The notes beneath the pieces are model-generated. The model was not told where the DNA came from. It searched no databases and saw nothing but the letters and a program-made list of their open reading frames with translations. The position numbers and the translations under genes were made by a program. Of a DNA stretch of 64,000 nucleotides, positions 1 through 11,867 are shown one piece after another (position 1 is the first letter of the stretch; each line of letters starts with the position of its first letter). The stretch is from Montifringilla adamsi (Eukaryota > Chordata > Aves > Passeriformes > Passeridae): assembly GCA_017590115.1 (NCBI GenBank), contig JAGGNK010006559.1, positions 4,075,642 to 4,139,641 on the forward strand. The letters run 5' to 3'.

Positions 1-399
1 TATTTTTTTTGTCTGAAAGAAGATATACATATGTATTTTGTATTGCACAAGGAAATTAAGATATGGTCACATTTCAGTTGACAGAAAAATTGCAGGGAAT
101 AGAAAGCACAGGTGTTACAGTACTGTGAACCAAATAAGGAAAAAGCAAAAACTAAAGACACAAGAGAATAGCAGAAAGAAATCCTGAGACACTTTTCACA
201 CAACTGGATGTCCTACACTTAAAGGAAACTGCAACTTCACTAGAAATATTAACATGAAACAACATTTCTCCCCAGACAAAAGCAAGAATGAACTGTAAGG
301 ATATCTGAGGGGTAATTCACATACCTTGAAAAATGCTGACACATATTAAGGACAATCTATAGCTAAGCACTCTCCTAAAACAGACAGTTTTGACCTCCT
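1..399. other. AT-rich unique DNA, no gene seen
   Basis: I see no recognisable repeat, RNA gene or credible open frame here. The sequence is A-rich with scattered stops in all frames. Confidence 0.6.
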
Positions 400-573
400 C
401 TATGAAGAACTGCTGAGAGAATTGAGGCTGTTCAGCAGTACCTGTAGTGACAGGACAAAGGGCAACAGTTTAAAACTGAAAGATGGTAGATTTAAATTGG
501 ACACGAGGAAGACTTTTTTATGATGAGGGTGGTGAGACTGTGGAACAGTTGCACACACAAGTTGTGGATGCCC
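400..573 (+). mobile_element. CR1 LINE fragment, end of ORF2 and start of 3' UTR, truncated at both ends
   Basis: The order of recognisable blocks is that of a plus-strand avian CR1. A CTGAGAGAATTG...TTCAGC block comes first, then GTGACAGGACAAAGGG...TTTAAACTGAAAGA, then the GATGAGGGTGGTGAGAC and TGGAACAG blocks, ending at GTTGTGGATGCCC. About 80 bases normally found between TTCAGC and GTGACAGG are missing, so there is an internal deletion near position 436. The usual 3' tail (CCTGGTCTAGTGG...ATTCTATG) does not follow. That is unusual, because CR1 inserts from its 3' end; see the fragment at 3429-3531. The short minus-strand open frame over it is accidental. Confidence 0.85.
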
Positions 574-3428
574 TGTTGTAGACGTGTCATGATTTGTAAT
601 GTCCCATGATTTTGGAGCAATATGTCTCATTGCATGCTTTGCCACAGACCTATATTTTTGCCATGGTAGCTGCTATTACTCATGACTGAAGACAGGATAT
701 GGCATAGGCAGCTAAATGGACTTTTAACTTGATAAGATGCTGCTGTCTTTATATTCTTACAATGTCAAGCCCCATTTCTATCAGACTGACCCATTCAGTG
801 TCATTAAACACAACTATACCCACTCTATTGCTCTCAGATCACCACAGTAAAGTCGTTTTTGTTGCAATAAAACAACTTTATCTGCATGAAGTGGTCAGAA
901 GTTCCTTTAACTTCTCTATTCCAGAACACCTCATACCATGAAACCATACCTTTAAAATTCACCAGCAACCAAAAGGCACAGGACAGGTCAGACAACAGGA
1001 AAACAGGAGAGAAGTGTGACTGCACAAGTGTCCTCATACAGAGGCGAAAGAAATAAACCCGTGGTACATAGGACAGACTTAAAAGGCAGCAATGGCATTT
1101 CCAGCAAGGAGATTGTCCGCTGTTTGTTCTCTCTGCATTCAGAAAAATATGCTGTCTGTATCCTCTTTGCTAATAAACACAAGATCATTAATGTGATAGT
1201 TGATTCTAATAATCCTTTTCACCTCCAAGCAGAAGAAGCTTGGCAAGGGTCCAAGTATTTCCCTGAGTAACTTTGTCATCAGGCAGTAGAACTTTCCAGA
1301 ACATGAAGTATGATTCGGATAGAATGTTCCATTAGAAGGAAGGCATAAAAAAAGAGTAAACAATCACACAGCACAGTAAAGGAATTTAAAAAAAAACATA
1401 ATCAGCATATTTTTAATTTTCTGGTTTTCCTTCTCATTTTAGACTCATGGTTTTCAGTGATTATCCATGCTTCTAATCTTTATCAGGAGAGTACAGTCCT
1501 TCCTACAGTAAATAGCCTCCTGACAAGGAGCTGTTTTTAAATTAGTGTTATTTTCTAGACTTTCTTGGACTTGTCTATGGAGTAAGCATCCAAGGATCTT
1601 ATGTTTAAAAAGCCTTGGAAAACAGAAAGCTGGTTGATTGACTTCCATCAGGCAGCAAATTATCAGGGACTGAAAACCAACTAACACTACACAATTTGTC
1701 TCAATTTATTTTTCTAAGATTTAATTCTGTCTCTTCTCAGATTTGTTGTTCAAGTGCTGATAGAACAGCCCACAGGCAAAGCAGAACACACAATTCTGTC
1801 AGTTTTGTTCCATCACAATTATCTAATCACATCTTTGTTCACTCATTCATCAATATTTTTCATCTTATAATGAAGACACTCATAATAGCACACCCAGAAG
1901 TTTCCTCATGCTACCTCTTATTAAAAAACCTCAACAACCTACCAGGATTATTGGTTGAAATCTGGGTGTGTATAGGGAAAACTGCAGTACAGTGAAGACG
2001 ATCAAATTGCTTATTCTTTATATAAGATTGATTAAGTAGTCTATAAAATGCTTATTTTTAAAAAAGAATTCCTAGCAAAGACTTCAAACATCAAAATATG
2101 GATTTTTTTGTCTGATATGCAAAATATATCCTGCATATAAATACAACTTGGGCACATTAGAATACCCTTAGAAACAATAAACTCATGCACTACCATCCAT
2201 AACAGACATATACAACACTCATGAGAATATATACTGTTCCAAGCTTTCTGGAAAGGACTTGCAGATTCAGAACTGTTACACAGGTGAAAAATTATGAATA
2301 CTTTTCACCTGCAAGCACCTGACCCTAACTGGTACACTAAACTTTGGATGTCAAAATGATAAAAAATAGACCTTGTGGGAGGATTATGATGCACTGCTTG
2401 AAGAGAATAAAAGCTGTATCAGCTACTGCAGGGAGGTAAAAAAAAGAAGAATGCAAGAAAGTGGTTTGCCCTTGACAAACTTTGTTGTACGTTCTGTAGT
2501 ATGTTCCCTGTAGTACACTTCTGTAGAAAGCTGTGAGCTTTCTACAAATGCATAACTGCAGAGATACATTGGTTCAGTATGGAAATGACACTAACACAGG
2601 TAATACAAAATTTGCTCCCATTCATATCAACAGCAACTTGGGGAATAAGGTAAAGTTCAGCAGAACTTAAGGACCAATTGGACTTTTTAAAAAAACCTAT
2701 TTTGTCTGTAAGAGCAAAAGCATTTTACTCTGATGTTCCCATATGACAGAATATGTAGCACAGATAATAATCTGTGCATTGTTGTAGCTCTCAATACAGA
2801 TCACTTGTCAAAGATCCTTAAACATATCAACATTAAGCAGATAAAACATTTTTTTATTTATTTCTTAGGTGTAGTAACATACAGAGATAAAAAGGGAAAA
2901 TAACAGTCCCAATATAAAAAGTAAAAAAATGAAAAGTATGTATTGAAGTGGTGATAAGGGTCATATGTTCAAGAAAAAGTGACTATTGAAAATACTAGGC
3001 TGATCCCTACAAAACTGATAACTTAAATATCATAACAGAGGACAAGAAGATATGGCAGAGTTTAGGAATAAGGGAGGGATGAAATTCAGTACTTCATCAG
3101 ATCATGTTCTTGTAAGTATGTACATACAAAGGTACGTATTTTTCTAAACTAAATGAAATTTGTCTACATTTTCACATTTATAGGACTTGATGGAAAGAAA
3201 TCCAGTTAATTTTCATAATGAGAACCAGAGGAATTAAAGAGATGAGTTCTTTATTAAAATTTAGAGGGACAGACAGGACCTCTGTCACACCACCTGCACT
3301 GCTGATTAGCAGGAATGTGCCCTGGCCCAAAGAAAAAAATGCCTCAAGAAATGATTACACTGCATATGTAACAGAAAAATCTTGCAAAGACCCTTCAGAG
3401 AAAAAATGCTGCCACTAATTCGGCAGCA
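574..3428. other. About 2.85 kb without recognisable genes, lying between two CR1 pieces
   Basis: Open frames here are at most about 100 codons (for example 1696-1995, plus strand) and show no family I recognise. Composition is AT-rich. The block holds a perfect 11-bp inverted repeat at 2522-2546. Its boundaries fall exactly where one CR1 copy appears to be interrupted, so part or all of it could be an inserted or rearranged segment. I could not find convincing target-site duplications. A short inverted repeat (TGCTGCC at 3407-3413 against GGCAGCA at 3422-3428) sits on the right-hand junction. Confidence 0.4.
2522..2546. repeat. Perfect 11-bp inverted repeat, 3-nt loop
   Basis: TGTAGAAAGCT (2522-2532) and its exact reverse complement AGCTTTCTACA (2536-2546) flank the spacer GTG. 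Three CTGTAG motifs (2494, 2508, 2521) lead into it at 13-14 base spacing, so the left arm looks like the last unit of a small degenerate direct repeat. No transposon ends or RNA gene are recognised around it. Confidence 0.9.
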
Positions 3429-3531
3429 GCTTTGAGCAGCCTGGTCCAGTGGAAGATGTCTCTGGCCATGGCAAGTGGGGTTGAACTAGATGATCTTCAA
3501 GATGCCTTCCAACCCAAAAGATTCTATGATT
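3429..3531 (+). mobile_element. CR1 LINE 3' tail
   Basis: This is a classic plus-strand CR1 3' end. GCTTTGAGCAGCCTGGTCCAG is followed by GAAGATGTCTCTGGCCATGG, GTTGAACTAGATGATCTTC, CCTTCCAACCC and a terminal ATTCTATGATT. It begins only about 45 consensus bases downstream of where the fragment at 400-573 stops, and on the same strand. The two may therefore be parts of one element. Confidence 0.92.
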
Positions 3532-6120
3532 AAAATTTAAGAGCAGTCAACCTTTATACACTTCAAGGACAAGTAACAGTGCTGTGTCATAGACGCCATC
3601 AGCGACTTTTAATGCCAGGGGAGCACACATCATACATGCCTTCCAAAAGTTTTTAGGTCTGAGGAGGCTTTCCCTTTGCCTTGCGCACTCCTTGGTGCAG
3701 GTGAGGGAGCACAATACTCATTTTTGTCAAGACATGACATCAGTGCTCTACAAGAGCACCTACTAGGGCTGTTCTGGGGCATATCCTTGAGTCACACTCC
3801 ACATGTTTCACTTTATGTTACCTGCTGAGCAAAGGCAAGCTGACTCTCCCAGAGCTCATTCAGACCAACAAGAGCAGAGCAGACAACAGGACACTCTTAA
3901 GTGCTCCTTCTCCAAAAGGCTGAGCTTCAGCCCCATGCAATACTAATTTTCATCAGCCCCATGCAATACTAATTTTCATTTTTTCTTGGACATACCAGGA
4001 CAAAGGAACTATGACACGTGTGGATGGAGCAGGCAGAGGTCAGCCACCACAAACAAGGTCTGGGTAGATCTGCTCACACAGCCCTGATTTTCAGACAGCA
4101 AGGGTAATGGGGAGGTGGGATACATCCCCTGAGCCCCAGCACGGCTTCTCATACTGTAGCTTATGAGTACCAGATGTGAGGCTCAGGCTGCTTAATATTC
4201 AGTACTATTTCTTTTATCACACAGGAACTTTTTTATTACTATTTAGAAGTATAAAAGAAATGCATATGTAAAGAGCAGAGGCAGTAACACAAAAAAATTA
4301 GACATCAGAATATTTTTTAAATTCTCACAGAATTTGTAATTTATATTAGATTTTTTTGTCTTTAATTCCAAACCAAAAGAAAAATACATTAAAGTGGTTT
4401 TCAGTTCCCTGTTTTGAAACCAGAATACTTTAGGCAACAATTTTTTTTCCTTCCTTAGTTTTTCTTCTCTACCATTTCTGACACCAGTACTGGTTAAGCA
4501 CCTCAAAAGCAAGAACAAAATCACTCAGAGTATTTAAAAGGTTTTCATGAATATTTCTCAAAGTGTTTCTCATTGCAGTTTAAATTTATTTCATTAGTGC
4601 CATGTCAACAGTACAACTGCAGGGACAAGGAGAGCAGTGGTTACTGTGTTGTCTCATAGTCAGGCTTTTCCCATTCTACAATGAAAAATTTAAATCCTAT
4701 TATATTAGAGAAAGGCAGTGTGAAGGGAGACAAGATTGAACCTGTAAAGACCAGATGGCCTTTTTCATAAATTATAAGATCACAAGGAACATCTAACTCA
4801 GGCTCTCGTGGATAGAACAGCTCGTGGTACTGAACAGCTTTCACTGCTCTTCCCTACGTCAGCCAGCCTTACAAAAAACAGGCTGTGGATGAGGAATTTG
4901 GCCAAAACGTTTCCTCCTAAGTCTCCATACTTCAACCTTGATCTACAACAACTAAAAGTGTCATAAAGAATCATTATATAAGGGAGAATGACAACTGAAT
5001 TGGCTCTGTCTAGTGGTTTTCCAAAAGTCTGCATCCAAAGCCATGCACCAGAAGAGAGGAGTCAGAGACTGCTTGCATGTAGGAGTTATCTTCCCACATG
5101 TGTAGCAGCAGCTGCCTATAGAAGAGTCAAGGGGAACTAAACTGATCTGACTCCCTGCCTTTCCACACCTGCACTGGACTTGCACTGCCTCAACTCCCTA
5201 CTCAAAGCTCCATTCCTGAAACTTCAATGAGTAATCAAATGATTGCTGCTATTTGAACAAGGGTGAGAGTGCACCTGAAAATGGTGAATGCTTAAACTGA
5301 AGGAAATGGTGACAGGGTAATAGCACTAAAAGGGATGGAAAGTGAAGGAATTACTTTGTAGAGCTATTCAATATGAAGTATTTAGGATTCTTAAAGCGCC
5401 GGCCCAGTCCTTCACCATACCATCAAAGCTCTTAGTCTGCAGCAGCTGAACAAGATGCTCAATGCAAGACAAAACACAACCTAGAAAAATATTGGCATTA
5501 CTACAAGTGAATTCAGTCAATTCTGGACTGAAGAATGGTAAGACATAGAAGAAAAAAGAGTTTATGAATCCCCTTTAAAACTACAGATTTAAGAGCAACC
5601 TAGCAACCCTCTAAGTTTTATGTGATAGAAGTTATACATGTATTTTATGGCAGAAGTAAATTTTGAGGACGAATGCAAAGAAGAGTAAGATTCATGAATG
5701 AAATACAACTCTCCAAACATTTTACAGATACTTCATCTAGCAGCAGCTCCTCTTGTAAACTGCATTAGAAAACCCAGTGTAAGATAATACAAGAAAACTT
5801 AAACTTGTATTTAAATCAGTAAAAATTAACCTTTATTGAAGCACGCATGAAAGGCACAGAAAATGTTTGACTTAGCTATCGCAGCAGTGAATAAGATGAC
5901 CAGCAAAAACTTAGAGTCAGAATGAGACTTTAATAGTTTAAAAGGATTTGAAATATAGAACAGCTCTTTGCATTATATAGTTAAGGAATGTTAATGTTAA
6001 TAAAGACAGAAGAAGGGTTCTGCCCTGTGACTTTGCTCCCCTTACACTTTTAATGTAGGCTCCCACTTTTATATGGGAGAAGTTGCTTCTCACAACAGTT
6101 TCCAAAAACATACAGTATTA
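3532..6120. other. Unique DNA, no gene seen
   Basis: This is mixed AT-rich DNA with a moderately GC-richer stretch around 3590-4190 that I cannot assign to any family. It contains a perfect 26-bp tandem duplication at 3928-3979. The short open frames (for example 4243-4524 and 4961-5185, both minus strand) have no recognisable domains. Confidence 0.5.
3928..3979. repeat. Perfect 26-bp tandem duplication, two copies
   Basis: The 26-base unit beginning CAGCCCCATGCAATAC occurs at 3928-3953 and again at 3954-3979 with no mismatch. Exact identity suggests a recent slippage or duplication event, and copy number may be polymorphic. Confidence 0.95.
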
Positions 6121-6551
6121 GAATCATTTAGGCTGGAAAAGACTGTCAAGTCCAACCATGAATCATTTCCCCAAGTGCCATATTTACACATCTTCTAAAT
6201 ACCGTCAGGGATGGAGACTCAACCATTCCCTGAGGACCCTGTTACAGTGCTTGATAACCCTTCTGGTGAAAATTTTTTTCCTAAAATCTGATCTAAACTG
6301 GCCTTGGCACAACTTGAAGCCATTTTTTCTTGTCCTATCCCTTGTTACCTTGGAGAAGTGGCCAACCTCCAGCTCAGCACAGCCTCCTTTCAGGTAGCTA
6401 AAGAGAGCAACAAGGTCTCCCCTGACCCTTCCTTCCTTCAGGTTAAACAACCCCACTTCCCACAGTCACTCCTCATAAGACTTGTGCCCCAGACCCTTCA
6501 CAGCTTCGCTGTTCTTTGGACACACTCCAGCACCTCAATGGTTTTTCTTAT
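6121..6551 (-). mobile_element. CR1 LINE, minus strand, 3' part
   Basis: Read on the plus strand, the reversed CR1 landmarks appear in order. They are GAATCATTTAGGCTGGAAAAG (the 3' end), GTCAAGTCCAACCATGAAT, CACATCTTCTAAATACCGTC, CTTGATAACCCTTCTGGTG, AACTTGAAGCC...CTTGTCCTATC, AGGTCTCCCCTGACCCTTCC, CTCCTCATAAGACTTGT and CACTCCAGCACCTCAATG. This 3' end belongs to the group whose tail reads AACCTAAATGATTC in sense. The coding-side end fades after about 6551. The internal open frames at 6158-6642 are shadows of this element. Confidence 0.92.
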
Positions 6552-7695
6552 GCAGGATGCAAGACATCCCAGCAGCTGGGCAACCAGACGACAATTCTCA
6601 GTGTCCAAATTTAAGGTCCTGACTGCAAATACAATTATTTAACAAAAATAATCAATGGATTCATAATGCTGCCATTGTACCAGTGTTTTTTTAGATAGAA
6701 AATGTGCCAGTACCCCATTGTGAGTTAGGCTTTAATAATCTTACTGCACATTTAATATTTAAACCATTAATTTTTATGTATTTCAATTAACTTTTTTTTT
6801 TTTTTTTTCTGGGGCAGACTGCTTGAAATTCATAGGTTTCCAGAACAAACCTGGAAGTTAATGCATATGACATCTACAAATACACTAATTTTATGTGACT
6901 CTTTCTTACATGAGAAAAATGTGTTTAATTACAGTAAATTCTGAAAATTATTTCCTTCATTTTCAGCCCTACCCTTCTGGTTGTCAGTTAGAAACAAACT
7001 GAATATTTGCACTGTGGGAAAAATGTAACCTACTGTCACAAGGGTCCTTTTTAAGAAACAATGTGAAAATGTTAAGATTACTAAGATACACACAATTCTT
7101 ACATGTTTAGAGACTCTTTGCTTCTTCCTGACATACACCTATTTTCATTCCAAGGAATATCAAATACCCACTTAATTAATCATGGCCTCACTTACTTTTT
7201 GATCTTAAGCTATCAAAAAAAAAATGTGCTGACATGGGATGACACTCACACCTTTACAGAATGTCAGCACAGGGCCTTTACAAGGCCTAAGAAAGAGAGA
7301 TTGCTATGTAAGAACAAATTTTCTTAATTCGGTGACAATGAAAACACTAAACCTTGGAGACCAACTATTTATTTTAATAAGTTCTCCTGACAAGAGCTTA
7401 TGTCAATCAGTGTTCAGACCACATTATGATAGCTGTGATCTTGCCATTCTCATTTTATGTGAGGATCTGGTGTGGTTTTCTCATTTTTCCAGATCCTAGA
7501 ATCTTTGATTTTCTTTAGGAAATGGACTATCCCAATCTGTTTTCAGTTTGCAAAGATAAGTCTTCAAGTTTCCAAGCACTATATTGAATATCTGCCACCT
7601 AAATTGTACTAATATATTTAAACTAACCTTATTTCATTCTTACACACTTACTGACTCCAAACAATTTGCTCTATCCACATGTTCTTAGACCACAA
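6552..7695. other. AT-rich unique DNA with a T17 run
   Basis: A 17-base T run lies at 6792-6808. The stretch 6556-6640 next to the preceding CR1 is not clearly CR1 and is unassigned. No gene or RNA is recognised. Confidence 0.5.
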
Positions 7696-9672
7696 GAGGT
7701 CTCCATCCTGATGTGCAAAAATTCAAACAAGACAGGCTGGAAAACAAAATCTCTGAGCAAGGATCTGATGCTCACACTGAGTAAGAAGGCAATGCACAGC
7801 CAGAGGAAGCAGGGGCAGGTGACCTGGGAAGAGTACAGGGATATGGTCCAGAAGTGTAGAAATGGGATCAGGAAAGCTAAGGCAGAGATGGAATGGACTT
7901 GGCAAGGGATGTGAAGAACAACAAGATGGGAATCTATAATACACAGGCCAAAAAAGAAAATCCAAGGAGAGTGTGTCTCCTGATAAATGAGCAGGAAGAA
8001 CTGGTGACAATAGATATGGAGAAGTTTGAGAACTCTTTACCTTACTCTTCACTGGCATCAGGTTTCCCATGTCTCTTAAGTCTCTGAACCTCTAGGTAGG
8101 GCTGGGGGGAGCAAAGTCCTTCCCACTGGATCTGAAGAGAAGGTTAGGGAGTACTTGATAAAACTGAGTATGTACAAGTCTAAGGAGCCTGATGAGGTGC
8201 ATCCCAGGGTCATGAAGGAACTGGCTGATACTTTGTCAAGCCACTCTCATGTTTGAAAAGTCATGGTGGTTAGACAAAATCCCCAGTCAGTGGAAAAAGG
8301 GAAATATTACTCCTGTTTTTAAAAAGGGGAGAAAAGAAGACCTAGGGAAACCAATGAACCTCACTTGCTGTGCATGGGAAGATCATGGACCAGATCCTCA
8401 TGGAAGCAATGCTAAAGCACATGCAAGACAAGGAGGTAAGTGAAATCAGCCAGCATGGCTTCACTAAAGGGCAAATTGTGCCTGACCAGCCTGGTGGCCT
8501 TCTCTATGATGGATGGCTGGCAAGGGAAGACTGATTGATGCCATCTGCCTAGCCTTCTGTAAGGCCTTTGACACCGTGCCACATGACTTCCTTACTTCCA
8601 GATTGAAGAGAGACATACTTGAAGGGTGGACTATTCAGTGGATAGGGAACTGGCTGGATGGATGCAGCCACGGAGATGTGGCCAATGGCTTTACATCCAG
8701 ATGGACTCTGGTGACGACTGGTGGTGTCCCTCAGGGCTCTGTCCTGGGACAGGTGCTCCTCAATACCTTCATCAGTGACACAGACAGTGGGATTAAATGC
8801 ATCCTCAGCAAGTTTGCAGCTGGCACCAAGCTGAGTGGTGTGATTGGCACAGTGGAGGGATGGAATGCCATCCAGGGGCACTTGGACAAGGCATAAGAAG
8901 TGGGTCCACAAGAACCTCATGAAGTTCAAAAAGTCCAAGAGAACAGTCCTGCTTAAGGGTCAGGGCAATCCCAGACATGAACACAGACTGGGAGAAAAGC
9001 TCATCAAGAGCAACCCTGCAGGAAAGAGCTTGGGTGTTCTTGTGGATGAAAAGCTGGACATGAGACAACAGTGTGCACTCACAGCCCAGAAAACCAACTG
9101 CATCCTGGGCAGCATGGCTAGCAGTCGAGGAAGGTGATTCTATCCCTCTACTCCAATCCTGTGAGGCCCCAACTGAAGTACTGTGTCCATCCCTGGAGTC
9201 CTCAGCACAACAAAGATGTATGCTTGTTGTAGAGGGTCTAGAGGTGGGTCACAAAGATGATCAGAGGGCTGAAGCACTGCTCCTATGAAGACAGGCTGAG
9301 AGAATTGTGGTTGTTCAGCCTGAAGAAGGTTTCATGAATGCATTATTGTGACATTCTAGTGCTTAAAGGAGGCATAAAAAAGGGGGAGATGGTGATAAAA
9401 GAAGGGTTATGGTTTTAAACTAAAAGAAAGGAGATTGATTTTAGATATTAGATATTAGGAAAGAAAAATCTTTATTGTGAGGGTAATGAGGCACTAGAAG
9501 AGGTTGCCCAAAGTTATGGACACCCCATCCAAATGTTCAGTGTCAGAGTGGAGGGGGTCCTAGGCAACTTCATCTAGCAGGTGACATCCCTGCCCATGGC
9601 AATGTGGGATTTGGAGCTAGATGATCTTTAGAGTCCCTTCCAACCCAAGTCTTTCTATGATTCTCTGATTCT
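7696..9672 (+). mobile_element. CR1 LINE, longest copy in the window (about 2 kb, 5' truncated)
   Basis: This plus-strand CR1 begins inside ORF2, downstream of the endonuclease. It starts at an AGGTCTCCATCCTG...TGCAAAAATTC block and runs through the reverse-transcriptase and C-terminal parts of ORF2. It continues into the 3' UTR (GGTTTTAAACTAAAAG, TTAGATATTAGGA, GAGGTTGCCC, CTAGATGATCTTTAGAG, CCTTCCAACCC) and ends in TTCTATGATTCTCTGATTCT. It is immobile: there is no 5' UTR, ORF1 or endonuclease, the frame is broken several times, and both catalytic aspartates of the polymerase are replaced. A second CR1 tail follows within about 7 bases. Confidence 0.95.
7720..9290 (+). pseudogene. Broken CR1 ORF2 (reverse-transcriptase pseudogene)
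   Basis: In CR1 elements ORF2 encodes an endonuclease plus reverse transcriptase that copies the element RNA at the target site; here only the polymerase half remains. Homologous reading passes through the frames opened at 7666, 7893, 8249, 8513, 8844 and 9073, so there are at least four frameshifts as well as stops. Visible landmarks are ICLAFCKAFDTVPH (about 8540-8583), GGVPQGSVLG (8720-8749) and [11 protein letters not shown] with CALTAQK (about 9030-9095). The catalytic FADD box is mutated to FAAG at 8813-8824: GAT became GCT and GAC became GGC. There is no sign of purifying selection. Confidence 0.9.
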
Positions 9673-9678
9673 ACAGTT

Positions 9679-9752
9679 CTAGTGAGAGGTGTCTCTGCCC
9701 ATGGCAGGGGAGGGTTGGGACTTGATGATCTTTAAGGTCCCTCCCAATCCCA
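9679..9752 (+). mobile_element. Second, separate CR1 3' tail directly after the previous element
   Basis: CTAGTGAGAGGTGTCTCTGC, CCATGGCAGGGGAGGGTTGG, GACTTGATGATCTTTAAGG and TCCCTCCCAATCCC repeat the same 3' UTR segment already present at about 9580-9655, in the same orientation. The terminal octamers are missing from this copy. It may be an independent 5'-truncated insertion into the octamer tail of the first element, or a tandem duplication of the 3' UTR. Confidence 0.85.
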
Positions 9753-10807
9753 TAACATTTTATTATATTATGTTAGTATAATCCACCTATCAAACTTGAC
9801 AAACAATGCACTTCTCAGATGAGCAAACATTCAACTGAGTGCCTACTGAGGACAAAAAGTTATAAAACAATATGTTAATGAGGCAAGACATTTTTTTATC
9901 TTTCCTATCTCTCCAGAGCTTTCATAGCTCTCCATCTATGGCAGCATGGTATCACTCCCCCAGCTCTGTTTTCACTGACTGTGTATTCCAGGTTATGTTT
10001 TCCACTGCATAGTAATTTGAAGTGCAGAACAACACTATTAATTAATAATTGCTCTTTTTAGAAAATTTTATCTAATACTTTCATAATTCATTAATCACAA
10101 CATGGATTCTACTGTGAAGTGGAAACAAAGGAGCTGTGCTTTGAAAAAGCTCTCTGCATCCATATAAAACAAGACTGTCTTTGCTTGTATAAACTTTCTT
10201 GCTTATTAACTTGCACAGCACATGCATAAACATTCTTGCTCTGCATGATTCAATGACTCTGAATTTTAATAGTCCCTTTAGGTAGAACCACTGTAGAGAA
10301 AATGATTTAAGAAGCAAAATAAAAGTCAGTGAACAGTGAGAGAACTCGAGGAATTACAGCTGATATTTCGACTGAAGGATTTTGTAGAAACATGCAATGT
10401 ATCAAGACTGTATGCATTCAATCAAGAATATATTCTTGACACAAAGTCTACAAAACATCTACCCAAAGTTAAAGCAGTACCTTTAAGTATTTGTGGCTTT
10501 CCAAAAGCGCTGACAAAACAATAACAATTTACTTAGAAATTACATTTACAATTGCTAGAAGGCTTTACTCTGCAAGCAAATATTATCAAACTGTCAAATT
10601 AATTCCTTAAAGACCATAAAAGACTACCATTAACTGCATTAAACAGTTAAAAGCAGATTCTTATCTTCTGTGGGAATGGTGTAGCCAACAATAAAGGTCA
10701 TACATTTAATCCCTAACATGACAGAACATTAATATGAAAAGGCTTTGTGTGACTTTTATTTCTCACTCAGTTTATTCCCTGTTGTTACCCAGTAATTATT
10801 TTCACTT

Positions 10808-10858
10808 CTTTTTTTTTTTTAATTTTTTTATTTTATTTTTTTTTAAATTTTTATTTAA
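10808..10858. repeat. T-rich low-complexity tract
   Basis: About 50 bases of T runs broken by single A residues. It shows no octamer tail, target-site duplication or upstream element, so it is probably simple low-complexity DNA. Confidence 0.85.
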
Positions 10859-11867
10859 ACACATTCTCCAAATATGTATTTAACTTGGGACTTGTGAAAT
10901 GGCTAAATTTAGTTGCAGGCATGTTGCCTGGTTGCATGTTGCAGAAGTGTGACATTTGGTATCCAAACTGTGATAATATGGAAAATAGAGAGAAGGAAAT
11001 GATTAGAAAAGATAAGGCACTGCGACCTAAATAGGACACTACACATAACACACCTGTATACATTAGAGGTATACATTAGATAGTATGTATAAATCCTTTT
11101 TCCTTGCCTTTCTGCCATTTAGGAGGTTACAAAATAATCCGTGCTTGAGTTGTTCCAAAACACATATCAGAAAAACAAATAACAAGTTAAAAATGAAAAA
11201 CTAGGATGCCTTTACTTATGCACAAATGGGTTTTTCTGGATTGTTGGTCAAAAATTGTAATAGCTACTAACTGTGCACAGGCTGAAGAGGTGTCCTAGTT
11301 TTTTGCCCCAAATTATAAGTTGTTCTATATTGATTAACCATACTCAACACCTTTAGTATATTTTCACATAGGTTCTACTCTATAATGGAAAGAGAAAAAA
11401 GAACCAAATAGAAAAATCCCAGTATAAAATATTAATAATGAAGTTTCAGTTCTACAGAACACATTTTTCAAGATAGAGGTATGACATGTTCACATACTTT
11501 AGTTTTTTTAGTGTGAAAGTCCAGAAAATAATGAAATCTACTAAATGCCAGCACCTTCTGGCATTAAACCTCCTGCCTAGCACCTTCCAGATCCATTCCA
11601 AGGCCTATGAAGCATTTCAATACCACTTCAGCAGTAGTTTGAATAATATATTCTGTCACGTTATGCAATTTTCAGAGCAAATAATACATCACATATTTGT
11701 TAGCAATATTTTCTACTGTAATTTAAAGTGGTCTGCAAACACCAATATTACGAAAAATGCATATAACAGTTTTTCAGTCTGAGGTTACATAATAATAAAT
11801 AATGTAAAAGGTGATATTGTGAATAATTTTTATCTTAATAATTAAAAGAGGGATGATTGCAGACCAC

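Noticed and set aside
6158..6642. Plus-strand frames over 6158-6642 that read as a plausible peptide
   Set aside because: They are the antisense reading of a minus-strand CR1 (6121-6551).
8549..9068. Minus-strand frames of 129 and 87 codons
   Set aside because: They are antisense shadows of the CR1 reverse-transcriptase region on the plus strand.
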